From assembly GCA_964402955.1 (NCBI GenBank), contig CAYOEZ010000004.1, forward strand, positions 1 through 63,857: DNA of 63,857 bases, read 5' to 3'. The stretch's first letter is position 1. Every line of letters starts with the position of its first letter. The translations under genes were made by a program, and so were the position numbers. The notes under the pieces were generated by a model. It searched no databases, was not told where the DNA came from, and was given only the letters and a program-made list of their open reading frames with translations. This DNA is from CAYOEZ01 sp964402955 (GTDB lineage Bacteria > Chloroflexota > DTOL01 > DAOUCN01). Below are positions 1 through 8,374 of the stretch, piece by piece.

Positions 1-97
1 GAGGAACACACATGACACGCCCCGCCGGGGGATGATTGCAAGGACGGCGTGGCGCCCGGCCGGTCGGGGTCTTGGAGAGTCACACTGGCTCAGTTAA

Positions 98-685
98 GGC
101 GGCACTAACTATCCGCTGCCCGATCCGCTCTACCCTCACCTGCCGGGGGATGTCATCGAGCGCTTGCATGACCTGGTCACGACACCATCAACGGCGGCAA
201 TTTCTGAGCTGATAGAGCAGATCGAGCGCCATCCAGATATGCCAACGCTCTACAACTACTTGGCGGTGGCCTATGGCCAAAGTGGACAGATTGCCAAGTA
301 CGAGCAGGTCGTCCTAGAGTACTTCGAGCGCTTCCCCGACTACTTGTTCGCCCGCATGAACTATGCGGAGCTGCTGTTGAGCAGGCGCGACTACGACGGA
401 GTGGCCAATCTCCTCAACCATGCCTTTGATATCGGCCTCTTCTACCCGGAGCGCAAACGTTTCCACATTACGGAGTACACCGCCTTCATGGGTATTGTGG
501 GGATCTACCACATCGGCGTGGGCAACCTGGAGGTGGCGGAGAAAGTGCTGGAGGCGCTGAAACAGGTTGCGCCAGACTCCCCCATCACGCGGCGTTTTGA
601 GGGAGACCTCCTGCGCGGACGTATCGAACGTGCGCTCTCTGTCCTGAGGCGCGACGTGCTCGCATCATCGTCTCCGCAACGTTAA
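98..685 (+). CDS. TPR-like protein, 5' end uncertain
   Basis: Soluble all-helical protein of TPR type. Two repeat-like helical pairs are visible around the segments YNYLAVAYGQSGQ and ARMNYAELLLSRRDYDG, followed by a longer helical tail. The only non-CTG start in frame is TTG at 164 (173 residues). However, the frame stays open back to base 98, just after a TAA at 95-97, and the upstream codons (NYPLPDPLYPHLPGDVIERL) read like genuine protein continuous with the rest. The true start is therefore either an unusual codon, or the gene has lost its beginning by frameshift or deletion. No ribosome site is visible. The function is unknown; TPR proteins usually mediate protein contacts. Confidence is good that the frame is coding and low for the start. 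Confidence 0.6.
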   Translation, partial: GGTNYPLPDPLYPHLPGDVIERLHDLVTTPSTAAISELIEQIERHPDMPTLYNYLAVAYGQSGQIAKYEQVVLEYFERFPDYLFARMNYAELLLSRRDYDGVANLLNHAFDIGLFYPERKRFHITEYTAFMGIVGIYHIGVGNLEVAEKVLEALKQVAPDSPITRRFEGDLLRGRIERALSVLRRDVLASSSPQR

Positions 686-888
686 GCGTGGCGGCCTTCG
701 CCGTGAACAGGGCGCAGCCGGGCGACCTTGGCATCGTCACCGGCAAACGCCACGAGCAGAGCATGTGCTTCGGGCGGAAGGGTTCAGGGCTCAGGGTATA
801 GGGGATTGGGTACCGGAGATGCGAGACGGATCGGTGAAAACCGCCCGGGGAGATGCTCTGGGTGAGTCGTGCGCTAGAAGATCACTGA
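686..888. other. Non-coding gap with heptanucleotide repeat
   Basis: No credible gene is seen here. Bases 780-815 hold a degenerate 7-base repeat (GGGTTCA, GGGCTCA, GGGTATA, GGGGATT, GGGTACC) of the family that recurs through the window. Confidence 0.5.
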
Positions 889-917
889 TTGTCGGGATTC
901 CGTAAAAGTGCTATAAT
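889..917 (+). promoter_or_regulatory. Promoter of the AbrB-PIN pair
   Basis: TTGTCG at 889-894, a 17-base spacer and an extended -10 TGCTATAAT with the hexamer at 912-917. Transcription should begin about 924, some 14 bases before the ATG of the antitoxin gene. Confidence 0.6.
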
Positions 918-937
918 GATGTCAGAAATTCTGATGG

Positions 938-1252
938 ATGGAGCATCTAATGGCAACCCAGGAACCGGTGTTTGCAGTATCCGAGCAAGTGGTGCAAGTC
1001 CGCGACCGCTGGCAAATGACGCTTCCCGCCGATATCCGGCGCAAGATCGGACTACGCAGAGGCGATATCTTCACCGTCGTTCAGGTCGGCGACACGGTCA
1101 TTTTGACGCGCAAGAAGCTTGTGGTGCCCGATCTGGCAGACAAAGTAGCCCAGATCATCGCAGAGCAGGGTGTAACCCTCGATGAGCTGTTGGACGAGCT
1201 AGACACGCAGCGCCGGCGCTACCGCGAGGAGAAGTATGGCGGGCACGCCTAG
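938..1252 (+). CDS. AbrB/SpoVT-type antitoxin
   Basis: A 104-residue protein with an N-terminal swapped-hairpin AbrB/SpoVT DNA-binding domain (about residues 18-55: VQVRDRWQMTLPADIRRKIG, then GDIFTVVQVGDTVILTRKK). The C-terminal tail is helical and charged and would be the toxin-binding part. Such proteins neutralise a cognate toxin and repress their own operon. The next gene, a PIN-domain RNase, overlaps it by 17 bases, the usual antitoxin-then-toxin order with translational coupling. A second ATG at 950 (MATQEP) is a possible alternative start. An extended -10 promoter lies directly upstream. Confidence 0.85.
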   Translation: MEHLMATQEPVFAVSEQVVQVRDRWQMTLPADIRRKIGLRRGDIFTVVQVGDTVILTRKKLVVPDLADKVAQIIAEQGVTLDELLDELDTQRRRYREEKYGGHA

Positions 1253-1682
1253 AGTTTTCGTCGATTCCAGTGTGCTGATTGCCGGCGTGCTGTCCCCATC
1301 TGGCGGCGCACGCGCCATTCTTGTGCTGGCCGAGGCTGAAGTCCTGACGGTTGTGATCTCGCAGCAGGTTCAGGTCGAGTGTGAACGTGTGCTGCAAACC
1401 AAGGCGCCGCTGGCGCTGGCCCCGTACCATGAAGCTCTACGAGCTATCCCATTCGAGGTGTGCGTCGATCCAACGCCGGAGCAGGTTGAGCGTGCAGCAC
1501 AGTCTATCGATATCGATGACGCCTCCATTCTCGACGCCGCCATTGCTACTGCGCCCGACTATGTGGCATCACTCGATCGCAAGCACTTTCTGCAGCCGGA
1601 GGTCGCGCAACGCTCAGGTCTGCGCATCGGGACACCAGGTGATTTCGTGGCCTGGCTGCGCGAGCGAACCACAAGCGCATGA
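1236..1682 (+). CDS. PIN-domain toxin (VapC-like RNase)
   Basis: A 148-residue PIN-domain protein, probably a Mg-dependent endoribonuclease toxin. Conserved acids are visible: the first Asp in VFVDSSVLIAG (about residues 8-18), a Glu in QVQVECERV, and the Asp pair in DIDDASILDAA (about 92-101), with a further Asp in VASLDRKHF. The order and spacing fit the PIN fold. It overlaps the AbrB-type antitoxin gene by 17 bases, so the pair is most likely a type II toxin-antitoxin module. AbrB-PIN pairing is common, although VapB partners are usually named as such. The RNA target cannot be read from the sequence. Confidence 0.85.
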   Translation: MAGTPRVFVDSSVLIAGVLSPSGGARAILVLAEAEVLTVVISQQVQVECERVLQTKAPLALAPYHEALRAIPFEVCVDPTPEQVERAAQSIDIDDASILDAAIATAPDYVASLDRKHFLQPEVAQRSGLRIGTPGDFVAWLRERTTSA

Positions 1683-1700
1683 GCGAGGTTGGCGGGCGCT

Positions 1701-1836
1701 GGCAACGGATTCGGAATACGGATGACACGGAAGCTGGCCACGGATTAGGGCGCGGATGGCACGGAAGCACGGATTCTGGCAGCGCGGGCTCCCTCTCCCG
1801 CAAGGGTGAGTGTGGACGCCGGCAACGGATTCGGAA
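1701..1836. repeat. Direct repeat and degenerate repeat patch
   Basis: GGCAACGGATTCGGAA occurs at 1701-1716 and again at 1821-1836. Between them are CGGATT/ACGGAA-rich words and a fragment (about 1789-1810) of the CCCTCTCCC element seen in full at 2767 and 22743. This is non-coding repeat debris between the PIN gene and the next gene. Confidence 0.6.
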
Positions 1837-1917
1837 CGCGGTGCAGGGCAAGGACGGTCGGGTTCCCATTTTTGACGCCAGCTTGTCGGCAGCACTCACA
1901 CGAAGGGGCAGAGAAAC

Positions 1918-2637
1918 TTGAAAAAGGTGACTTCGTTGATCAAGCGTCATCTACGTGGATTCATAGCATTGGTGTTGATCATATTGGCGGTCATTTCGTT
2001 TGCTGTCGCTCTGGTGCCATGCATGCCAAACGTCGGTCGTGATCTTTCGATCAATCTGTCTGCGACGTTCATAGGTATGCTCGTTGCCGTCTTCGCAATT
2101 GATAACCTAATCCAGGAGGCTGAACGACAGAAGGAAACTCGTGCCAGAGATCATGCTGCTGGGAGAATTACACATCTTGCTATTGCCATTTTCGGTGGTT
2201 TCTGGTCCTCATTCGCGGACCTGTGGCCAAACCATGTTCCTAATGCTACGCCGAAAATGCTTGATGCGGACCAGAAGCTCGGCACTCACACGGCGCAAGT
2301 GCAAGCACTCAAGTTGATGCAAGGAAGTGCGACCATTGTTCTCAAGCAAGTCCCGGTCCACAAATGGTTGGAGTTCAAGGCTGACGTAGTGCGGTGGCAG
2401 CAAGAATGCGAGTTGCTGCTATCGCGCTGGTATGCAGGGTACCTTGACAGTGAGGTATTGGTCCTTCTTGAGCACGTGGAAGACGCGCTGAGAGCCCTGA
2501 TTCGCGGCATTGACATGGCTGCATCTGGCATCAATGATGCCTCGGCTAGCGCTCCAGTGTACTGTAGTCCCGCTCTCCTCAAATGCACCGCAGATCTGCT
2601 GGAAAAGATGATGCAGACTAAGATAAGGTCGCATTAG
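1918..2637 (+). CDS. Small two-TM membrane protein, unknown function
   Basis: A 239-residue protein starting at TTG 1918, with a weak AGGGG-type site just upstream. Two hydrophobic helices lie near the N-terminus (about residues 14-34 and 46-62), followed by a soluble, mainly helical region with no motif I recognise. The layout (short loop, two helices, long cytoplasmic tail) is that of a small membrane sensor or anchor, but this is only topology. Its codon use and AT content differ from the GC-rich neighbours, and it is flanked on both sides by repeat debris, so recent acquisition is possible. Confidence 0.65.
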   Translation: MKKVTSLIKRHLRGFIALVLIILAVISFAVALVPCMPNVGRDLSINLSATFIGMLVAVFAIDNLIQEAERQKETRARDHAAGRITHLAIAIFGGFWSSFADLWPNHVPNATPKMLDADQKLGTHTAQVQALKLMQGSATIVLKQVPVHKWLEFKADVVRWQQECELLLSRWYAGYLDSEVLVLLEHVEDALRALIRGIDMAASGINDASASAPVYCSPALLKCTADLLEKMMQTKIRSH

Positions 2638-2766
2638 CCGCCAAGACACACAATGGTTGCAGAGCTTACCCCCGCCTTCGTGCGCTGGCTCGCCATACGT
2701 GCTTCATCCGTGGACATTTCCGTGTAATCTGTGTTCCCAATCCGTTACCAGCGTCTGTCACCACCA

Positions 2767-2804
2767 CCCTCACCCCATCCCTCTCCCTACAAGCGGAGAG
2801 GGCG
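2767..2804. repeat. CCCTCACCCC...CCTCTCCC...GGAGAGGG element
   Basis: A short element with a CTCTCC/GGAGAG inverted repeat inside it. A second copy in reverse orientation lies at 22743-22780, inside the reading frame of the GT9 gene. Confidence 0.6.
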
Positions 2805-2830
2805 TCCGCGCCCCCCGTCCGTGCTCAACC

Positions 2831-2869
2831 CCCTGACCCCTGATCCCTGTCCCCGGAACCCTGCCCCAC
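2831..2869. repeat. Heptanucleotide repeat at the 3' end of the fusion gene
   Basis: Successive heptamers CCCTGAC, CCCTGAT, CCCTGTC, CCCGGAA, CCCTGCC. They lie immediately beyond the stop codon of the minus-strand fusion gene. Confidence 0.6.
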
Positions 2870-5800
2870 CTATCCCCTCACCCGCTTCACCAACTCCCAA
2901 TCCTCTTTCGTCAGCGCGCCCAGCACGAGCAGCAGCACGGCGTAGATGATCATCGCGGCAGGGACGATCAGCAGCAGGCTTGAGCTGCGCAGCAGCCAGA
3001 TCACCGCGCCCATCACCGCCGAGGCCACGACGGGCCGCCAGAACAACTCGGCGAAGGGCAGCACGCTGATATTCTTGCGCACGCTGTAGTAGAAGGGCAG
3101 GAAAAGCACAATTTCGGAGAGGACTGTCGTCAGCGCCGCGCCCTGGAATCCGTAGCGCGGGATAGCGATGATGTTGGCGACGATGTTGAACACTGCGCCG
3201 ATGACAAACGCCCGCGTCAGGTAGTGCTGCTGGTTGACGGCGATCAGCGCGTACTGAGTCACGCTGTTGATGAAGCTGAAGGGCAAGAACCAGATCAGGA
3301 TGGCCAGCGCCTGGCCGGCGGGCAGCATCTTGACGCCGAACGTGACCAGGATAATGCGGTCGGCCAGCAGGCACACGCCCACGCTCAGCGGCAGGGCGAT
3401 CAGAATGAGCAGGCGCAGCGACAGGATGTAGGCCCGGCGCAGCGCGTCGCTCGCCTCGCGCGCATAGCGCGACATCAGCGGGAAGATCGCCATCGTCAGG
3501 TAGGCCGGGATGATGTTCAGCCCATCGATGAACTTGTAGGCCGTGCCGTAGTAGCCCAGGGCGGCGTCGGAGCGTTCCCCGCCGATCAGCGGTTTCATCA
3601 GCACGGCGTCGATGCGGTAGAAAACTGTCGCCAGGAAGTGGTTGATCATCAGCGGGTAGGAATCAGCCATCATGCGCTTGCCGGCCTGCCCATCGAACTC
3701 CAGGCGCGGGCGGAAAAAGCGCGTCGTCAGCGGATAGATGAACAGGATCACCGTCGCCAGATTGACCACGATCGAGGTCGCCGCCAGGCCCACGATGCCC
3801 CAGCCCGCCAGCAGCACCGTAGTACCCAGCGCCACTTGCAGCACGGTGGTGATGATCGTCACCGCCGCCGGGTATTCCATCTTCTCATAGGCGTTGAACA
3901 CCGAGCTGAGCGCCTGAGCCAGGTTTGAGGGAACAAGCATGATGGCAAAGAGGATAATCGCCAGCGCCGTGTCCCAGGGCAGCTTCATCAGGTAGATGTA
4001 GCCGGCGATGATGGGCAACGACGCCACCCACAGCAGCAAGCGCAGCACGATCGTGTTGCTCAGGTAGAAGTTGCCCTTGCTGCGGTCGGCCGCCACCTCA
4101 CGCGTGAGCAGCGCATTCAGCCCGAATTGGGTGAGGATATCGAAATAGCCGATGACGACCACAGCCAGGGTATATTTCCCCTGTCCCTCCGCGCCCAGGA
4201 TGCGCACTGTGATAATGGCGAAGCCGAAGCTCACCAGGCGGCTGGTCAGGTTGGCGACCATGGGCAGCAGCGAGTTCTTGGCCACGCGCCGCACTGTGCC
4301 CGCTTCGGCGCCCTCGTCGTGATAGAGCCGCCCCCAGATCATTGTCGCCCCGGTCAGCAACAGAATGACGAACGAGAGCACACTCGCCAGCATGCCCACG
4401 CGCAGCGAGAGCGGGCTGTAGCGGAATGTCACCTCGTACTCGCCGGCGTCGAGCGCCACGGCGCGGAAGTTGTAGTTGGCGCGCAGGATGGGCACGGTCA
4501 CGGGGTCGGCGTCAGGCTTGTCCGCCGGTCGCAGGTCGGCGATCCAGCCCGGGAAGTAGCTATCGGACAGCACAAGATAGGACGGCCAGGGTAGGCTGAC
4601 CTCGACGGTCACACGGTTGGGTGTGTACTGCCTGATCCACGCCCCCATCTTACTGGTCTGTGGCTGCCGTTTGCTGCTCAGGTCAGGATGGTTGGCAAAG
4701 ACAGGCTGTTCTTCGAGCAGCACCTCGCTGCGCGGGTCGAGGCTCTTCATGGCTGTCTTGAGCGCGGCTTCGTCGCCGATCACCTGCGCCTGCTGCACCA
4801 GGAACGCGCGCGGCAACGCCTTCTGGTTCTGGTAGATGAGCACCTCGCCGTCGTAGACAAGCGAGAGCTTCGGATTGGTCAGGTGTTGGGTGGTGGCGAT
4901 GTACTTGACGTTGAGCAGGTCAACGAGCGCCGAATCGAGCGAGCCTGCCCAGTAGAAGGGAGAGATACGGTTGTAGAGCAGCTCACCCTGGCCCTCGATC
5001 ATGTTCATGTACTCGGTGTAGCGGCGAGGGATGATCGAATCGTAGCCGCGGATGTCCTGGATGCCGTAGGGCATGAGCGAGTTCTGGTTGAAGAGCTTCT
5101 GATCGGGCAGGTCGAGCGTGCCGACGCGGAAGATGTCCTTGTCCTGCTGCAGGAAGGCGACGGCAGGCGGCGTCTCCGCCAGAAGCTTCGGGTCGCTGCG
5201 CGGGTTGAAACCGTAGCCGATGCAGAAGAGATCGATGACCAACAGGGCAATCGTCGCGGCCGGCCACCAGCGCCAGCGCCGCAGCGCCAGCAGTATGACG
5301 ACGCCGGCGCCGGTCAGGAAGGCGAAGAAGAGGAACAGGTTGCGCGCCTCATAGGAGAAGAACATCTGGCCGCTGGCAAAGGCCGCCTGCGCCAGGTTTG
5401 AGCGACTCAACACCCTATCGGCGACGCCAACAAACAGAGCCGGGTACAACGCTGCCACGGCTATCGCCAGCAGCCCCAGGCCCCCGCCCACCGCCGCCAC
5501 AATCGCCACTCTCCGCGTCACCGCCTCTCCCCGTCCCCCCATCCCCGCGTCTTCGCGTCTTCGCGTCTTCGCGTCTCCCCCCCTCCCCCCCTCTCCCCCT
5601 CCCCGCCCCACCGCCAGCCCGGCCAGCAGCGACATGCACAGCGTGAAGGGATAGACCCAGCGGAAGGCGGAGTGCAATTGGTTGTAACCGGGCAGGCCAT
5701 AGAAGAGGACAGCGTAGAGCGGCGTGCCGAAGGCAAAGAGCAGCGAGAGCACAGCCAGCAGTGTGAAGACGCCCCACTGCCGCACGCGTCGCAGCACAGC

Positions 5801-6886
5801 GACCACCGCCAGCAGCAGCGGCAGAATACCGACGTACGAGCCGGCTTCAACGTAGTTCTTGATGCCCCAGAAGATGGCTGGGGCCGATTTTGTCGTGCGC
5901 TCGACCAGGTCAAAGTAGCTGTGGTGCGACGGGTTGCCGTAGAAATCGGGAATGAAGAACGTGACAATCTGGCGCAGGGGATAGGCCCAGCCGACGACAT
6001 CCTTGTAGCTGGCCGATCCCTGGCGGAAGCTGGTGCGCACCAGTTCAAACAGGGGCACAATTTGCACCCCACCCAAACCAACACCCAGGATGACAACGAC
6101 CGACATCTGGCCAATAAGCAACGCGGCAGGCCGCAGGCTGTGCTGGTCGCGCCAGAGCATGACCGCGCGCGCCAGCGTGTAGAACCCCAGCACCATCATG
6201 TTGTAATAGGCGATCTCGACGTGCCCGGCCAGAAACTGAATGCCGACGATAGTCGCCCCCCCGCCGATGAGCAAGGGCGCGCGGCCTACGCTACGCCGCG
6301 CCAGAAGCTCCACCACAACCAGCAGCAGAGGCAACCATGCCGCGGCGCTGATGATCATCGGGAAGACGATGCTGACGACGAAGAAGCTGCTGAAGGCATA
6401 GGTGACGCCGGCAATCACCCCACCCACCGGCCCGGCGCCCAGCACGCGCGCCAGAATGTACATATTCAGCGCGGCCAGGAAAAGCGTGATCACGGCGACG
6501 TAGCCAAAGGCCTGCGTGAGAGGAATAATGTAAAAGAGGATACTGAGCGGATAGAGCGCCGACTGCTGCCCGGCGGCCAGAAAGGGCACTCCGCCGAAGA
6601 GATAGGGATTCCAGAGCGGAAGCTGGCGGCTTTGCAGCGAGTCAACAATGAAGTGCTTCCAGGGGTAGTTCTCCAGGATGAGGTCGCTGAGCAGGGCATT
6701 GTACGGAGTGGTGGCGCCCGTGGCGGCAGCCTGGGCTTGCCAGGGCAGATACTGATACAGGTTGTCTACAGGCAGCAGTGTCTTGCCGCCGCCTACAACT
6801 GGCCACAAGAAGGCAATCGACAAGGCCAGCAGCAGCAGCGCTGCCAGGATATCGCTGCGAAAACGCGTGAGCAATCTCTTCTCCAT
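2870..6886 (-). CDS. YfhO-like membrane protein fused to Wzx-type flippase
   Basis: A 1338-residue integral membrane protein built from two complete families. Residues 1 to about 850 resemble YfhO-type membrane glycosyltransferase-like proteins: many hydrophobic helices, an early WPVVGGGKTLLPVDNLYQYL loop, the LPLWNPYLFGGVPFLA motif, and a large extracytoplasmic beta-rich region before a closing helix. Residues from about 862 (GTVRRVAKNSLLPMVANLTS) to the end resemble a whole polysaccharide flippase of the Wzx/MATE-like group, about 475 residues with some 12-14 helices. No stop codon or internal ribosome site separates them. It probably modifies and exports polyprenol-linked glycans. A low-complexity stretch at about residues 425-455 is encoded by an octamer repeat. 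The gene follows a polyprenol-phosphate glycosyltransferase gene by 35 bases. Confidence 0.85.
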   Translation of the reverse strand: MEKRLLTRFRSDILAALLLLALSIAFLWPVVGGGKTLLPVDNLYQYLPWQAQAAATGATTPYNALLSDLILENYPWKHFIVDSLQSRQLPLWNPYLFGGVPFLAAGQQSALYPLSILFYIIPLTQAFGYVAVITLFLAALNMYILARVLGAGPVGGVIAGVTYAFSSFFVVSIVFPMIISAAAWLPLLLVVVELLARRSVGRAPLLIGGGATIVGIQFLAGHVEIAYYNMMVLGFYTLARAVMLWRDQHSLRPAALLIGQMSVVVILGVGLGGVQIVPLFELVRTSFRQGSASYKDVVGWAYPLRQIVTFFIPDFYGNPSHHSYFDLVERTTKSAPAIFWGIKNYVEAGSYVGILPLLLAVVAVLRRVRQWGVFTLLAVLSLLFAFGTPLYAVLFYGLPGYNQLHSAFRWVYPFTLCMSLLAGLAVGRGGGEGGRGGDAKTRRREDAGMGGRGEAVTRRVAIVAAVGGGLGLLAIAVAALYPALFVGVADRVLSRSNLAQAAFASGQMFFSYEARNLFLFFAFLTGAGVVILLALRRWRWWPAATIALLVIDLFCIGYGFNPRSDPKLLAETPPAVAFLQQDKDIFRVGTLDLPDQKLFNQNSLMPYGIQDIRGYDSIIPRRYTEYMNMIEGQGELLYNRISPFYWAGSLDSALVDLLNVKYIATTQHLTNPKLSLVYDGEVLIYQNQKALPRAFLVQQAQVIGDEAALKTAMKSLDPRSEVLLEEQPVFANHPDLSSKRQPQTSKMGAWIRQYTPNRVTVEVSLPWPSYLVLSDSYFPGWIADLRPADKPDADPVTVPILRANYNFRAVALDAGEYEVTFRYSPLSLRVGMLASVLSFVILLLTGATMIWGRLYHDEGAEAGTVRRVAKNSLLPMVANLTSRLVSFGFAIITVRILGAEGQGKYTLAVVVIGYFDILTQFGLNALLTREVAADRSKGNFYLSNTIVLRLLLWVASLPIIAGYIYLMKLPWDTALAIILFAIMLVPSNLAQALSSVFNAYEKMEYPAAVTIITTVLQVALGTTVLLAGWGIVGLAATSIVVNLATVILFIYPLTTRFFRPRLEFDGQAGKRMMADSYPLMINHFLATVFYRIDAVLMKPLIGGERSDAALGYYGTAYKFIDGLNIIPAYLTMAIFPLMSRYAREASDALRRAYILSLRLLILIALPLSVGVCLLADRIILVTFGVKMLPAGQALAILIWFLPFSFINSVTQYALIAVNQQHYLTRAFVIGAVFNIVANIIAIPRYGFQGAALTTVLSEIVLFLPFYYSVRKNISVLPFAELFWRPVVASAVMGAVIWLLRSSSLLLIVPAAMIIYAVLLLVLGALTKEDWELVKRVRG
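5546..5577. repeat. Octamer tandem repeat inside the fusion gene
   Basis: Four units close to GTCTTCGC in tandem, flanked by CCCC-rich tracts (about 5520-5610). On the minus strand it is read as a Lys/Arg/Glu/Asp-rich run (DAKTRRREDAG) within a loop of the YfhO-like half. Confidence 0.75.
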
Positions 6887-6921
6887 GCTACCAAGAGCAT
6901 ATGACCTTACCCCTCAAACCC

Positions 6922-7671
6922 TCAGGGTCGTGGAGATCCTATGGCTTTGAGGTTGCGGTAGCGCCACTTCATCTGCCATACGCGCCAGGCAGCCTCGGCG
7001 TTCACGCGCACAGACATTTTGGATTTGCCCAGCACGCGATCTTCAAAGTAGACAGGGATTTCCAACACGCTGAAGCCATGCTTCTGGCAGAGATAGGCGA
7101 TTTCAACCTGGAAAACATAACCGTTGGAACGCACCTGCGGCAGACCAATCTGTTCAAGCACGCGCCGGCGCATACACTTGAATCCAGCGGTTGCATCGTG
7201 GACGTTCAGGCCAAGGATGACAGGGGCGTAGACACGGCTGCCCCACCAACTCAAAAAGCGCCGCCACGACGGCCACGCTTCATCGACCCGTCCCCCATGT
7301 ATGTAGCGCGACCCGACAACAATATCGTATTCCTTGATCTTATCAAGCATGACGGGCAGGTAGACGGGGGAGTGCGAGAAGTCCGCGTCCATTTGCACGA
7401 CGTAATCGGCGCCGTGCTGCAGCGCCCAGGCAAAGCCGGCGACGTACGCTGTGCCCAGGCCCTGTTTGGCAGCACGGTGCAGGACACTAACCCGCGGCGC
7501 ATACGTCAAAGCCAACTCATCGGCAAGTTTGCCGGTTCCATCAGGAGAGTTGTCGTCAACGATCAGTAGGGTCAAGTCCGGCAGATCTAGCGCACATATC
7601 TCACACACGATATTGGGCAGATTGGCAGCTTCATTGTATGTGGGCATGACAACACAAACACTCAAGGTCAC
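6922..7671 (-). CDS. Polyprenol-phosphate family 2 glycosyltransferase
   Basis: A 249-residue GT-A glycosyltransferase of the dolichol/polyprenol-phosphate mannose synthase group. It transfers a sugar from a nucleotide sugar to polyprenol phosphate at the cytoplasmic membrane. Visible are VVMPTYNEA (8-16), VDDNSPDGT (38-46), the metal-binding MDADFSHSP (94-102), VVGSRYIHGG (118-127) and HDATAGFKC (158-166). There is no C-terminal membrane segment, so it is the short soluble type. I chose GTG at 7671 because ACAGGAG precedes it and a promoter lies at 7721-7748, inside the longer open frame that runs up to 7869. The following gene would use or flip the lipid-linked sugar. Confidence 0.88.
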   Translation of the reverse strand: MTLSVCVVMPTYNEAANLPNIVCEICALDLPDLTLLIVDDNSPDGTGKLADELALTYAPRVSVLHRAAKQGLGTAYVAGFAWALQHGADYVVQMDADFSHSPVYLPVMLDKIKEYDIVVGSRYIHGGRVDEAWPSWRRFLSWWGSRVYAPVILGLNVHDATAGFKCMRRRVLEQIGLPQVRSNGYVFQVEIAYLCQKHGFSVLEIPVYFEDRVLGKSKMSVRVNAEAAWRVWQMKWRYRNLKAIGSPRP

Positions 7672-7720
7672 GATGCTCCTGTAGAAAGTGTGAGGGTGCT
7701 CCCCGGCCTGGCGCCCGCTA

Positions 7721-7748
7721 AGTATACTATGGATCGGCGCGGTGTCAA
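7721..7748 (-). promoter_or_regulatory. Promoter of the glycosyltransferase-flippase operon
   Basis: On the minus strand: TTGACA (plus-strand bases 7743-7748), a 16-base spacer, then TATACT (7721-7726). It is placed about 50 bases ahead of the GTG at 7671. Confidence 0.7.
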
Positions 7749-7936
7749 GCCCGGCATCCGTGAGGGTGTTGAACAAGGCACCGCAACGTGTAGCATCGGC
7801 TGTTTGCCTGCCCCCGGCCCTCAGGGGGTGGCCGTCGAATTGGCCGTATTCGGGGCTTTCGACGCCCACGAGGGGCTATACTACGCAGGAAACCACCATT
7901 GTTCAACACCATCGCATCCGCAGTCCACTGTCCACA

Positions 7937-8236
7937 GACAATTCAAGATAGGTTTGTATTCACCACGGAGTTGGTTGTGCTCGCGTGGGCACAACCGGGC
8001 ATGAAAATGTACTGCTATGTGGAGTACGACGACTCCTGTCGTCGTAGCGACGAAGGAATTCGTCGCACTCCACAGACGCACTTTCAAGCTAGGCACAGAG
8101 AGCACGGAGAACATCTCTTGGCCAATCACCTTGACGCCTCTTGATGCTAATAGGACACGGGTGTACCCTTTTGAAGTTCACTCTGTGTCCTGTGTGTCTC
8201 AGTGGTTTTCAAGCGCGCCCTTATCTTGAAATTGCT
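7937..8236. mobile_element. MITE-like element, copy A (rearranged)
   Basis: About 300 bases bounded by GACAATTCAAGATA at 7937-7950 and a near-complement at 8222-8235. From about 8096 to 8236 it matches, in reverse orientation, the 183-bp copies at 40666 and 50324. The left end 7937-7970 matches their right end. About 120 extra bases (7971-8095) carry a nested hairpin. Part of the end sequence appears again near 8085 (TTTCAAGCTAGG), so an internal duplication or nested insertion is likely. There is no gene in it. It fills most of the gap 7672-8355. Confidence 0.65.
8018..8074. repeat. Nested inverted repeat inside MITE copy A
   Basis: The 15-base ends TGTGGAGTACGACGA and TCGTCGCACTCCACA are complementary with one mismatch. 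The interior contains further CGTCGT/ACGACG palindromes. Confidence 0.65.
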
Positions 8237-8337
8237 GCACTGTCCACTGTCGCCTTGACAAGCATACATCTGCCTGCTATGATCACAATGGAGGGACGAC
8301 AAACGTACCTGGGGACCTTTCGCCGCGAGAAAGATCA

Positions 8338-8374
8338 ATACCCAGTACTCGTTCCTCAGTATTCAGTACTCGTC
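8338..8374. repeat. Heptanucleotide repeat at a gene end
   Basis: Heptamers CCCAGTA, CTCGTTC, CTCAGTA, TTCAGTA, CTCGTCC. It overlaps the stop codon and last residues of the minus-strand metallopeptidase gene and encodes its odd Arg-rich tail. Confidence 0.6.

Noticed and set aside
5672..6904. 410-codon open frame on the plus strand opposite the YfhO-flippase gene
   Set aside because: Composition is Gln/His/Arg/Asp-rich with no motif, as expected from the antisense of hydrophobic GC-rich coding sequence.
6922..7869. Longer version of the glycosyltransferase starting at 7869
   Set aside because: It would include the promoter at 7721-7748 and 66 residues unlike the family. GTG 7671 has a good ribosome site.
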